Below are positions 22,800 to 33,669 of a DNA stretch of 64,000 nucleotides, one piece after another. The DNA comes from Isoetes taiwanensis. Taxonomy: Eukaryota; Streptophyta; Lycopodiopsida; Isoetales; Isoetaceae. The stretch covers positions 17,096,089 to 17,160,088 of the forward strand of contig JAJEKV010000005.1 in assembly GCA_021234155.1 (NCBI GenBank), in the 5' to 3' direction. The notes beneath the pieces were generated by a model that searched no databases, was not told where the DNA came from, and saw nothing but the letters and a program-made list of their open reading frames with translations. The first letter of the stretch is position 1, and every line of letters begins with the position of its first letter. Both the position numbers and the translations under genes were made by a program.

Positions 22800-25535
22800 C
22801 TTGTAGGCAGGAGAGCCAGGGGGCGGCTCTGAGTGAGGATTGTCTGCGCTTTGGTTGAGGCAGGATGCACAGGTTACTTATTTTTTCCATCGGGACTGAC
22901 AGGACTGAGGGAAGTAGACTGGACCACCGGCCCCATTCATGCATCTCATTTAGGCTCACGTGCACCCTTCAACACACAGATTGCCCATTTGCTGGACTGA
23001 CCGTCTGGGACCTATGCCCAGTGCTTGAGCATGATCGGGCTGCTTTGCAGCTCCCCACACTTCAAAGAGCAATGCTCAAATGGCTCCACCGCCCGGCAGG
23101 CTGAGATGCTTTGGGAGGGCACTCACAGCGAAACCTCGAGGCACTACCACCTTCCCCATAGCAGGATGGTTTGATGATGAGTGTAGGGGCTCAAGCACAC
23201 TCGGCAAGTCCAGGTCCCATCTCTCGCCCCCACAGGCCATCGGTCAATAAAACTCCTTTCTCCAAGAACAAGAAGGCGGATACCTTGCGAACATATGGTC
23301 TTTAGTCTCTGGACGGCACCGAGGGATGTGATGGAGAAGGGTCTTGAGGCAGGCCACACCATTACAGGGAACATCACCTCGGGCATGGAGTGCAGTGCAC
23401 ATTTATGCAATTTCGGGGCTAGGCACGGTCCTCCGCAGAGATAGGCATGGCTGCAGACATCACAGGAGGAGATGTGTCATAGACTCACAGTCTGCGCTAA
23501 TGGGAAAGCGTGATTTAAGATGATAAGAACTTAAAATGGGGGTGGGCCTCTTGGGTACTGTCCTCACGGCATTGTTCAATAAAGCATTCGCGAGGAATTA
23601 GCACCTTAATGGACCACTAGTAGGAAGTAGTGCCCATATACAAGCGAGGGGACCCTCAATGCCCGACCAACTCTGGGTACTATTATGAATTGGAAACTCT
23701 CTCATTGCAAAACTATTGGGCATCCTTGAGCGTGGCGGCAATATGGGCGAGGAAGCGGAGGTGTGAGGCTCTTACAGCGGGGTTTCCAGCCGGACATTTC
23801 CACCATTGATCCTTATCTTCCACTCTGCTACATTGATTGAGGATAGCGAGGAGTCGCCGGCCGAGAACACAACTTTGTTGTTTTCGTTAATTTTGCAGCG
23901 TTCGACGGTACCCGCAGCAAGCTATGGGGCGGTGCGGCGGTAGGGGACCCCGGACTTCTGCGAGAATGCGGTATATAGGCTTCTGAGGCATGCTTTCGGG
24001 CCATTATCATCGGTAGCACAGCCGGTAATCAGTAACATTGGAGTCTTTGTCGGGGTTGCCCCCACCTCCCCCCACACTCTGGCCTATACATTGTCCGGTT
24101 GGAAGATTGGCTCTCACCGAGCATGGAAGTGCGGTACACATCTCATGCATCACAATCGGCAACTCATATATGCGGCGATGTCAACCTCATGGCCCTATAC
24201 TCGGAGGGACATGCAGCGTCACCTAGATGCCCTTGACACTTTTGCCAACCAGCTGGCATCACGAAGTTAACTTGGCCAAAAACTAGGGGTCTTTGCCAGA
24301 TTTGCATCATCCCGTATTAAAGGGCTTCCCACATTCACTTACCGAGGGGCAAGAGGTAGAGTGGCTCCGACCTACAAGTACTTGGGATTGAGTTCCCAAC
24401 CACCACCCATTGGGATGTGGCTATCAGGGAAGGGTCACGGGTTAGAAAGCACTATATGCCATGCGGAACAACAGCCATAAAAGTTGTATGCACAGGGCCA
24501 CCAGTCACATTTGTTTGGGCCTTGGTTGAGCCGGTCCTTTTGTATGGGAGGCCGTATGTGGGGTCGGTGATATCCTTTTACACTGGAATGACCTCGAGCA
24601 GGTGCGAAGGCCTTTGGCACCGGGTCTTGGGGTAGAAGTCCACGGTTCCATACCGGATCCTACTCCGGAGGCAGGCTTTCCTACCCCTTCAGCGGTCGCA
24701 GCATTGGAATGCCATATCGTTTACTTCCAAAAAGTGGTCGCTATGGCTGATAGACGCTGCCTCACCTTGCTTTTAGCCGCGGCGATGGGTCCCCAAGCGC
24801 TGAAATCTTTGCTGGAAAGACAAAGCAAGTTTCAGTGGTTCTCATCGAAGTGCGGGAGACAAGCCGATGCGTCCGGTCGGGACAAAGAAAAGACTTAAGG
24901 CACTCCTAAACGTACCTAGATACTACTTTCCTTCTCGCGAAGCTGCGGGATGCCGAGGTTCGGCCGCCGTTCTGTCGGCACACTATCAGCTATAAGTCAA
25001 TCCCCTAGGCTCACAGAGGCCCACACCAAGATTGTACACCCACCGCCCATGAAGAAGCCGCAGACTTATCGCGCGGGTGCACATCGCCGTGATTGAAACA
25101 TGGCGTTGGGCCGGGGAAGCACAAGACAAAGGCTTTGCGGTGTTGCCACCACGGCCAGCTGATTGAGGATGAATGTCATGCCTCCAGATGCGCGAAGGCG
25201 ATATGTTCGACTACTAGTGCACTGGCGGCCGTTACATTAGTTATTGACTACGGCGTCCGTGGGGTTTGTTGGGGTCATACCTCCGGAGGTTATGGATGCA
25301 ATGACTCGTTTGTGTCCTACATGACGTTATTGAACTATCCTATGCAATTGTACAGTGTGCCAGCATGCTTATTACTGCTAAGATTTTTCCCTCGAAAACC
25401 CTTGGCGGGGTTTTTAATCTTGTCGATGTCGCTTTCTTGCTTCTCTCTTTGTTTGGGTCCCATAGGCCAATTGGTCTCAAGTGGACGCTAAAAAAACCTA
25501 TTCTATTCTATTCTATTCTATTCTATTCTATTCTC
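22800..25535 (+). mobile_element. LINE copy C, 5'-truncated, GC-rich, in the T-protein intron
   Basis: Starts within the endonuclease C-terminal part (GWFDDECRGSS near 23165, compare WWGEEC in copy A). It continues through the polymerase (GLYIVRLEDWLSPSM near 24082, then HICGDVNLM where YADDVVL is expected, KYLGL near 24376) to the finger-like motif CCHHGQLIEDECHASRCA (about 25138) and the shared 3' end (25383-25495). It terminates in a (TTCTA)n tail at about 25500-25534. The catalytic YADD has become CGDV and frames are broken throughout. It is inserted 3' of the T-protein splice donor, in the same orientation as that exon. Confidence 0.8.
25383..25534 (+). repeat. LINE 3' end C with (TTCTA)n tail
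   Basis: Family signature: 'tttccctcgaaaacccttgg' then 'gggtcccataggccaattgg' then 'gtggacgctaaa'. It is followed by six to seven TTCTA units where a poly(A) tail would be expected. Confidence 0.85.
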
Positions 25536-26328
25536 AATGTATTCAAAAGGAGTTGCAAATCTGGTTTATATGTTAGTTTATATAGGTTTATTCAAGACAA
25601 ATGACATGGGTTGGACTAGATTGTTTCATTGATAAACAATGAATCTGGTGATGGTATCCATTAAGTTTTGTAAGACATCATCTGCACCTTTCCTCAAATA
25701 TGTTACAAATTTGTCATGAATAATAAGTCATCAGTTTATATCAAATATATATAAAACTATTAGTTAAAATAATTAGTTATCTATTAATAATTATTGATTT
25801 TGAAGTGTTAAATTTTTGTCAAAGTTTTTTGAAATTACCTCCCATTTATTCACAATGTTGTGTTAGAATCTTTCTTTCATACATTGTAATTAGGTCAAAT
25901 ATTATTAAATTTTATCATGTAAAAATTTACATTTTAAACTTGCTATTATTTTTATATTGTTAACTTATCAAATTATAAAATTGTAAAAATAAATAAATAG
26001 TGTAATATTAAAACAATAAAAAGAAGAAAAGATAAAATAATAACATTATATTATACTAGAAAAGGTGCCGACATTCTTTGTCGGCTTTTCATCGGTATAA
26101 TTTAAAAACTAATAAAAATGGTGGATATATTTTACTTGAGAAGGCTTGCGTTGAATGGTGAGAAGGGTTGTGTTAAATGTGGAGCGAATATTAATGGTGA
26201 AATCTTGAGAAATTTTTGTTTGTGTTACTCTGTACTAAGACATGGAAAATATGGTGCAAGAAGACATGATAAGAAGAAAATATAGTGCACTCCCCATTGC
26301 AATATCATCTATCTAAATCAAATTTTCA
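25536..26328. other. AT-rich sequence, no recognised gene
   Basis: Very AT rich, no supported frame. It contains a small 'gccgacattctttgtcggct' hairpin near 26067. Confidence 0.55.
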
Positions 26329-26475
26329 AAGATAAGATAAGATAAGATAAGATAAGATAAGAATTTTTTCGTCCACTGAAACCAGCAGGTTATGGGGCCT
26401 AAGCACATGCAAGGGCAATGACCCATCTAAAACCGGGGACTAGGCCCCATCACCAAATACAATAACTAAATATTA
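26329..26475 (-). mobile_element. LINE copy D, 3' end only, (CTTAT)n tail
   Basis: Read on the minus strand, the family signature is diverged ('ggccccataacctgctggtt', then 'cagtggacgaaaaaattctt') and is followed by seven CTTAT units (plus strand gataa repeats at about 26329-26363). It lies tail to tail with copy C, about 800 bp away. Only the last ~120 bp of the LINE are present. Confidence 0.7.
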
Positions 26476-28100
26476 AAAGGCTACCAAGAATAAGAGAAGA
26501 TAATGCTAATGCTAGTGGTAAATTTATGCTTCTAAAATTATCTAGACATAGCCAGTCCAAGGATTGGAAGGCCATTGATCTATGCAAGATGGAAGTTTAG
26601 TTTAGCCTTCTCTTCTTCTTTTTCCCTTTGTTTTTTCTCTTTTCACTCCTGAAAGTGCAAGGCATGAATTTGAATCCATGTTCTCGAATGATGCATGCCT
26701 CGGGACGAATCCAGTCATCCTTTCTTAGTAGAGAGGCCTTGACTATCTGGGTAATATTAGCGACCTATATGTCGAGAACAAAAAAAAAAAGGTTTGAAGG
26801 GAACAAAAAAGGTTTGAAGGAAGACAGACATTACCATACACTTGTAGGCATATTTATGACTAACATTAACCATTATATAGACTATGTATACCCATGCAAT
26901 TCGTTCTCACCTTGAAATAAATATAACTTTTTAGAATGTATATAGGGTGCTATTGAGAAAATATTTCCCCATTGTCTCCATATCAATATGGATGAGTTGT
27001 GACAAATTCAAGACAATTAAAAATCCATGAAAATTATAGAAAAACTCTGGTGCATATAAGGACATATATATGTATGGTTCGAGCCAAAAAAAATCCCCAC
27101 CATGTTATGCACCATGTTCGTATAGATAAACCTATGTAAACCCCCTTGGTCCGAAGATCACCGACAAATGCTTAGCTTTGAGTCTTCCCGTCCTTCAAAA
27201 TCTGAACAAGCTGCCCAGAAGCACAAATGCTCTTGCACAGGCAAATTACCTGCAAACATGTTTAGGCCAGTCACAAAGAATTTTTGGGTATATACTGGCA
27301 TATACCCAAAATATGTTTGGGTATATATTGGCATATACCCAAAATATGCCTATTACACACCGAGGGTTTGCACTTTAGGGGCACCTCGGCAACACAGAAT
27401 ATTGTCACATCAAATTTTCTCAATGCTATATCTTCCATATCTCCTTCGGCATGCAAAGGTCGAGATGATAGCCCAAAATGAAGGCTACATGATGACTATT
27501 GCAATGTGAACATGAGATAGGCCTCAAAACATATAAGTCGATCCAAATCCACAAATAAATGCAATGCCCCAAAAGAGCTCCTTGGAGCATTGCTCCTACA
27601 CAAAGGTATAGAATATCTAATGGATTTGCAATTAAAGGGCACAATGCCAACTGTGAATTAATGGTTTAAGGCTGAGGTAAAACAGATTCGACATCCAAGT
27701 TTAGTTGTGTAGTGGAACAAAGATAAATTTCTTTCTTGGCAATTAACTTTACACTAAAATCTAGATACACCACCATTGCACAACAAAACTATTAAGGAAA
27801 ACCAGCTCAAACAGTGTTGCTTGTTCACGATTACTCGAAATGTTCCATAGACAAGACCTCTTAGACCATCGCTATGGAAGATCCATCAAAACCTTGCCCC
27901 TTGTTGAACCCTCAAATTGCTACAATTGGATTTCACTAATTGATTTATATTTACTGTGAGTAAGTAGACACTCGGCGTGAACAATATAGCATTGCCTTCC
28001 CCCATTGAAAACGTTTTATAACCAGCTTCTTTTGTTCTTTAATGTCCACTTAGGAAGCATATCAATAGCGTTTACCTGTTCAAAGACTTAAATCATAATG
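26476..28100. other. No recognised gene; contains hairpin repeat and possible MITE end
   Basis: No coding sequence supported. A tandem hairpin repeat lies at 27284-27350. The sequence around 27119-27152 ('ctatgtaaacccccttggtc') resembles the right end of the MITE at 60601-60846 ('ctatgtgaaccccccttggt'), but I could not find a matching left end. Confidence 0.45.
27284..27350. repeat. Tandem pair of 33-bp palindromes
   Basis: Two consecutive units, each reading TTGGGTATAT-spacer-ATATACCCAA. Each unit can fold into an ~11-bp stem with a 6-base loop. The second unit differs from the first by one base in the loop (ACTGGC versus ATTGGC). Confidence 0.85.
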
Positions 28101-28129
28101 TAAGGTGGAAGTATAGTTACCAAAGAACT

Positions 28130-28400
28130 ATTTTAATGATAATGTTGATGAAGCCAAAGACCCATTAGAGCTAAGGAAACTGGCACTCCTGTAGCTGAAT
28201 CTGTCTCAACAGCTTCATCATCTGTTTGGCTAAATGATAATCTACAGGCAGACCAAGCCCATGCTCATACATGTCCCAAGTTAAACAAGACCTATTCATT
28301 TTGTTGCAAAAGAGCATGAGCATAAGCTTCAGCATCTTGTTCCAAATCCTTCCCAATACCCTGCAAACATAAATAGAAAAATGGAAAGCCAATAGTTTGG
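28130..28400 (-). pseudogene. SEL1L/HRD3-like repeat fragment
   Basis: Minus-strand pieces read QDAEAYAHALLQQNE, FNLGH, MYEHGLGLPVDYHLAK and, after a one-base frame change, DEAVETDSATGVPVSLAL. This order matches the last Sel1 repeats of plant HRD3/SEL1L, an ER-membrane adaptor of the HRD1 ubiquitin ligase in ER-associated degradation, where FNLGYMHEHG..LP.D.HLAKRYYDEA is typical. A splice acceptor-like 'ttgcagg' precedes GIGKDLEQDAEAY. Frame breaks after LLQQNE and after HLAK show it is not functional. The identification rests on memory of the family pattern and is moderate. Confidence 0.55.
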
Positions 28401-28832
28401 AATATCAAATGATTAATTTGTTTCTTTACAATAAAAATAAACTCATGGTTTGTTTCGGAAGCATACGTGACCATAATAATAGTCATCTCCAATAAGGACT
28501 CATTATCACCGCCTCGATACATGCCACCAAAATTTGTGAGCACACTTCGATACCTCTCATTCTCAATTATTGCCGTGGTGCTCCAAGGAAAATGTTGCTA
28601 AGAAATTGCTAGAGCCCTTGCAATATGCTAGAGGAAACAAAAGTGATGGCTTGGAATATTGAGAGCCACCAATATGAGGGCATGAGTATCTGTCGTGGGG
28701 GCCTCTAATATCCAAAGGAGCAACTCTCGCAAGTCATGTCTTCTATATAGTCAAAGGTGTAGAACACAATTTTTTTTGTTTGAGAATCAATTCTTTGCCA
28801 TGGGCTCTAGCGCTTAAGAAATTTTCTTGCAA
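28401..28832 (-). other. Possible further exon remnants, unassigned
   Basis: A minus-strand frame (about 28543-28440) reads RYRSVLTNFGGMYRGGDNESLLEM, then an AT-rich probable intron. I do not recognise it. It may belong to the same decayed gene as the SEL1L-like piece. Confidence 0.25.
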
Positions 28833-29177
28833 TCATATGTGTATGGCTATTTCAATGAACAATCTTCTCTTTAACGGGGAACTACTTGAGGTTACAAACA
28901 ACAAAATTTGTTGCGAGTGGACATATTGCATAAATTTTCTTTTTGAACTACAATAATTAGGGTTCTTGTACACATCAATCCCAACATCAAGGAGTTCTGT
29001 TGGGTTGATTGATGAACTCCCTTTGGGTGCGACAATTGGCGACTTTAAACAATTGAGATTTTGTCTTTGAAGAAATGACTCCAGCATGCATGCTCCTATT
29101 GCAGGATCAGTGATAACATAGGTAATTTGATGACCATGCGCCGAGTGTCCTCTTAAAATTAAAGATTGTGGTTCCAT
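28833..29177 (-). pseudogene. Unrecognised conserved-looking exon
   Basis: A 114-residue minus-strand frame with protein-like composition, including RGHSAHGHQITYVITDP and ELLDVGIDVYKNPNYC. I do not recognise the family. It ends in a Ser/Arg/Ile-rich tail that looks like read-through into intron. A similar protein-like minus-strand stretch (LTVYSRLLTEDSKQQLSDV, about 29625-29510) lies upstream and could be an earlier exon of the same gene. Treat it as a candidate gene remnant of unknown function. Confidence 0.35.
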
Positions 29178-29500
29178 TGCATATGGAGGCGGTTCTATAT
29201 CCCTTTGTGCAAAGCCTTACCTTGTAGAACTTTCATCTCAGAAGCAAACACATCCTCAAACATCTAGTGCAAACATGACAGAAGACAATGAGAAAGGTGC
29301 CAATGTACCAATGTGTTCGAAGCGGTAGCAGTAGCTGTTGGACTTCTATCTCCCCATTTGATGCCCCTCAATAAGTATACTCTCCATTTTAGTTGCATGC
29401 AGGATCTTTGTCTGCTTGACTGGGAATTATGAGATACGTTCAGAGCAAGGAGGCATTGCACAATAGGATCACCAATATTCTATTTTTTAAGCTAGGCTTA
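29178..29500 (-). other. Possible intron with broken frames
   Basis: Between the two protein-like stretches. Nothing assignable. Confidence 0.3.
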
Positions 29501-29509
29501 CATTGTTGC

Positions 29510-29625
29510 TCAACTTCTTAACAACAGCAGCAATGTAGGACTTATACTTTGCAAAAACTGTTATTGTAACATCACTCAGCTGCTGTTTTGAATCCTCGGT
29601 CAGCAGCCGACTGTAAACCGTCAAC
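29510..29625 (-). pseudogene. Unrecognised exon-like stretch
   Basis: About 38 residues (LTVYSRLLTEDSKQQLSDV and VFAKYKSYIAAVVKKLSNN) form an amphipathic-helix-like pattern with good protein composition. No family recognised. It ends near a possible donor. Confidence 0.3.
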
Positions 29626-29640
29626 AAAAAATAAGGTGGT

Positions 29641-31914
29641 AAAACTTGGGCAATAGAGCTTACAGGACCAAGGTAAGTAATCTGTTCCTTCTGATCTTGG
29701 ACATCCCTCTAGATCAAGATCTCTACCTTTTCCTACTTATACATCAGTAAGTCAAGTCAGGATCTACCCTATTGTAATTATTTGCATTCTAGTATACAAT
29801 GTAAGAGGCGTAAATAATCACAGTTATAGAGCAAGTGCTCCAGAACTTTGAGAAGTCTTCTAATCTAAAAGCCTAAATTATGTTTACTGTACCTGACTGA
29901 CCGTTTATCTTGTGAATCTGCAGCACATTGACATTATCCGCTGATGCCTGCCGGACTAATTGACAGAACGGAGCAGAACAGAGAAAGAAAAGAAGAGCCA
30001 TTATTATTCAGGCAGGACTGTGTAACCTGTGCCTTGATCAGCAAGAAGGAGCCTGAAACGTTCGTAGTAGGTTGATTCTTGAGAAGTTTATACAGCACGA
30101 CGCTTGGTGTGAATATTTCGGATGTTATATCTTGCTCTCTGCATGCTATTTAGCAGGTCTGTTTGATATCAGACAATTGCTTGCATGCGACACGCCAGGG
30201 TAGAAACGGGCACACAGGCATCCAAATAATTTGTGGAGATCAACTGCATATCAAGGCCGATTACATGCCTTGCTTTGCTGCAGGTAATGTGATAATTGTT
30301 TATCTTGAATCTATGTTTTTTTTTTTATAACAACCCAATCAATTGTTTTAGGGATATGTGGTCTATGGTTTCAGGAATTCTTATTTTTTACATCCATATC
30401 AAGTCCCCCTGGAACCCCCTGTTATTTTGCTACATATTCTAAACGAGGTGCACTCTGGACTACCACAGTCGTCGGATTCTTTGATTCTATGACCCGCATT
30501 GTATGTTGGGACACATTAGCACCTTTTCGTTTCGCTTTTTATTATCATTTATGATTGGAGGCCCTATGATTTTTGAAATATGAAATCTGATTTCGCCTAA
30601 GGTTTTGAGGAATATCGAACCTCTATCTGACCCATATTGTTCCATATGATGCGTTCAACGATTTGAGAGAACTTCTTGAGAAAAAACGCAAGACATGATG
30701 AGTGATGAACAAGTAGTGTTGTCTCTAATTTTTCCTAGCCTTAGGATATGAATTTTCTTTGAATAATATTTATCAAATGAGAATAGCCAATTTGGCGAAA
30801 GTCCAAAAAAAATCTCAAGAAATTCTATAATCCATGAGGCAAATCTTCTAGCATTCAAACGGATGCTTGAAAGTTAGAGTCGATATGATGTATTTGCAAT
30901 GCTAGAATCTCTTTAACAAACTGTGCATGCATCTAGGTATCATGGACATGCCTAGAAGCTGGTAGGACGGGCACATGCATAGGCGTCACGAATTGGAACC
31001 TGAACTTCACTTTGCCTGTCCTGCAAACATGGGACAAGTATTCCCAAGGAATAAGACATGCTTGGAGAAAAAATAGCAAATGGGAAATTGTGTTAGCTAG
31101 AGGTTGTGACCAACAAGGAAAACGTGTAGAAGTATCTGTCAATAGGCCGAGAGGTTGCATGTTACTATTGTGAGATTTGCTACACTTCTTCACGATCAAA
31201 TTATGCTTTGCCGGACTTGGTTTGATAGCTACGCAGAATAAAAGGATTATAGAATATAACCAACTACACCACAACTCACAACCATTTAATCCTTGACCAA
31301 CAATAGCAATCCAAACAAATGCATTAAAAATGAGTCAAGTAATAGGGAAATTATATTTCAATGCAAAAGGCAAAGGCACATTGTATACTATAAGATAGTT
31401 TGTGAATGTTATGGCAAGACAATATTTCGGCATGGTATTTCATCGGTGATGTCTAGATGCATTACTTTTTTCTACAAACAAATTATGTCCAACATGCACC
31501 AATGCTAACAGTCTAGCTAGATTATATTATAAGTTAGTGAGGGGCGATGCTCACAACTTAACAAACATCTCGAGTCTAAATAAATTAATTGGTGTCTTTC
31601 ATAAAATATTAAGATGGGATGCCATTGTCAATAGAATGTATTCTAAGTTTTCAAGTTGAATACCTATAAATGCAAGCATACTTGCATAACAAATACATAA
31701 TGATCTAGCCTAGCTGAATAATTACCCAAATAATATGAAGGAACCACCTAAGGATAGTTTCCTCATGATTGAAGACAAAAAACATTTTAAGCTCATATAA
31801 TAATGGAGTAGTGATGCTCATGTATTTATTGCAATGGACCCTTTGTCTTATTGAATGTTATAGAACCAACTAAAATAGAAAATCAATACATGGGACCTCT
31901 TCCTTCTCTAATAA
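29641..31914. other. No recognised gene
   Basis: More than 2 kb with only short unsupported frames. It includes an 11-base T run near 30319. Confidence 0.5.
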
Positions 31915-32095
31915 ACGACGGCAAGGTAAGGACTTTTTTTTAACTTTATTTGCATTGAGCATTCAAACTCCTTTTTAACTTTATTTGCATTGAGTTTGCA
32001 TCGATGGCAAGGTAAGGACTTTTTAACTTTATTTGCATTGAGCATTCGAACTCCTTTTTTAACTTTATTTGCATTGAGTTTGCATTCGAACTCTT
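31915..32095. repeat. Tandem repeat, 18-bp core within ~85-bp unit
   Basis: The core aactttatttgcattgag occurs four times. The larger unit beginning gatggcaaggtaaggac occurs at about 31918 (as gacggcaagg) and about 32003. On the minus strand it reads as repeated MQIKLK, but this is a repeat artefact and not a gene. Confidence 0.8.
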
Positions 32096-32881
32096 CCTTA
32101 AGTTAGAAATATAAGACAAATACCAATCTTTAACATGTGGGTCATGCAGGATGAATGCAACACATCCTTTCTCTCTAGCTATACGATCCGGCATGTGATA
32201 AATTCGTGGGACCTCATTCAAGATAGAAAATATTGTCTAAGGCACAATTTCTAATAGACAGGAATGACCAAAACTCTGTTTTCAACTTCGTTTTCAACCC
32301 AATGACATTTGAAATGGCTAAACTAATGTAGCATTGGCATTCTTTGAGAACACATCAGATATTCAACGTAGTTACGTGATGATAAGTTCGTATTCTGAGG
32401 ATTTCTAGTTAATTGTAGATGGTCCGGGTTGTATTTATAGGGATTTATTTCTTTGTAAACCACTGATTTACATCTGTTACCTTTTTGTAGATAGCACAGA
32501 GGTAAGACTCACGATCAAAATGGTATGACAAATACATATATCTTTAACAATTCAAAAATGTTTTCAACATGTTACCTTGTTTTAAATTGTGCCTCAAAAT
32601 ATATTTGCAAATACTAAAAAATGTATCCTTCAATCAATAGATCGAAAAGAGAAAAACCGTACTGCTAGTAACAACAGTCTTCTAGATTTGCAGCATTGAA
32701 TATATTGACTGAACTGGAAGAAAAAATAAAGCTTACTCTGCTGCTAGACCAAAATGCTTAATCTCAGGACCACCATGTCCACCATGCAAAAACATATTAT
32801 TTATGCCTGTTTTAGTGAATAGTCATAGCCGAAAAACTAAGTTACATGTACTAAGTCACTAAGAATGAGCAAATTAAGTAC
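32096..32881. other. No recognised feature; 3' flank of the hAT remnant
   Basis: AT-rich, downstream of the hAT coding region on the minus strand. I could not define the hAT terminal inverted repeat. Confidence 0.45.
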
Positions 32882-33444
32882 CTAAACTTGCCAACCATTC
32901 AAGTCTTCTTCATGAGACATAACTATAGCAGCATGGAGGTCTTGTGAAGTCTTAGATTTGTTCCTCTCCTTGTAATTTCTTCTACTAAGAGACGAATTCC
33001 AAATGGCCAATGCGTTTTCATAAGGAAAATTTGTGTCATCATACTTACATGCATAGATACGAAGACTACTATCTAGATTCTCTGTCAACTTGTTCATTAC
33101 CTTATTCTTGTAATGCCTAACGACTAAATGTTCGTTCGTCTTCCAGGCCAGAAGAATCAATGCTTGACAAAAGATCACGCAAGCCTAAAATACTCTAACA
33201 TACGCTCACAAAGCACTTGACTATTGCCAAGTATTGTCCACAACTTTGTAATAATTGTTGGATCCTTCTTGAATTCGTCGTCAGAGAACTTCTCACATTG
33301 TGCCCACATAGTTGCACCAAAACAAATAGACTGTTCCTTCAATTTCTTTTCATCTAAAATGCCATTAATCTTTGCCATGCCATTTTGAGATGATGTTGTA
33401 CAAAAGTGAGAAGAAATAATCTTCAATCTTCCCTTAAAATCCTC
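32882..33444 (-). pseudogene. hAT transposase, C-terminal part (dimerisation domain)
   Basis: Reading from the transposon junction at 33444: QEDFKGRLKIISSHFC, then KINGILDEKKLKEQ, KLWTILGNSQVL, EYFRLA. After a one-base frame change near 33175 comes GLEDERTFS (the hAT hallmark usually seen as GSVEDERTFS), then NKVMNKLTENLDSSLRIY and FPYENALAIW, the standard end of the hAT C-terminal dimerisation domain. hAT enzymes cut and paste DNA with 8-bp duplications. The frameshift and the 5.5-kb insertion show this copy is dead. It is the downstream half of the frame at 38949-39223. Confidence 0.75.
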
Positions 33445-33448
33445 CTGT
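33445..33448 (+). repeat. CTGT target-site duplication, left
   Basis: Directly precedes the GGGTGTAAAT terminus; repeated at 38945-38948. Confidence 0.85.
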
Positions 33449-33478
33449 GGGTGTAAATATGGTTCTGCTACCCAAAAA
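33449..33478 (+). repeat. Left terminal inverted repeat
   Basis: 30 bp, identical to the reverse complement of 38915-38944. It is followed by subterminal aaagcact/aagcactt/aaagcactt motifs. Confidence 0.9.
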
Positions 33479-33669
33479 AACGCGAAAGCACTAAGCACTT
33501 AAAGCACTTAGAGGTCGACAAAAAACGTGACTTAGCTCGATCTCGGTTCCCGCGCGCCAATTTTCCTCCCCATTTCCTGTTTCATTCCCGATTACAACAG
33601 AGTTTCCCTAATCCCTTCCGGCACACAACAATTGATCGTTTCTCAGCAACTAATCTTCCTCAATCAAGC

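Noticed and set aside
31946..32221. Minus-strand frame with repeated MQIKLK
   Set aside because: The repeat is produced by an 18-bp core tandem DNA repeat. The frame has no protein-like composition otherwise.
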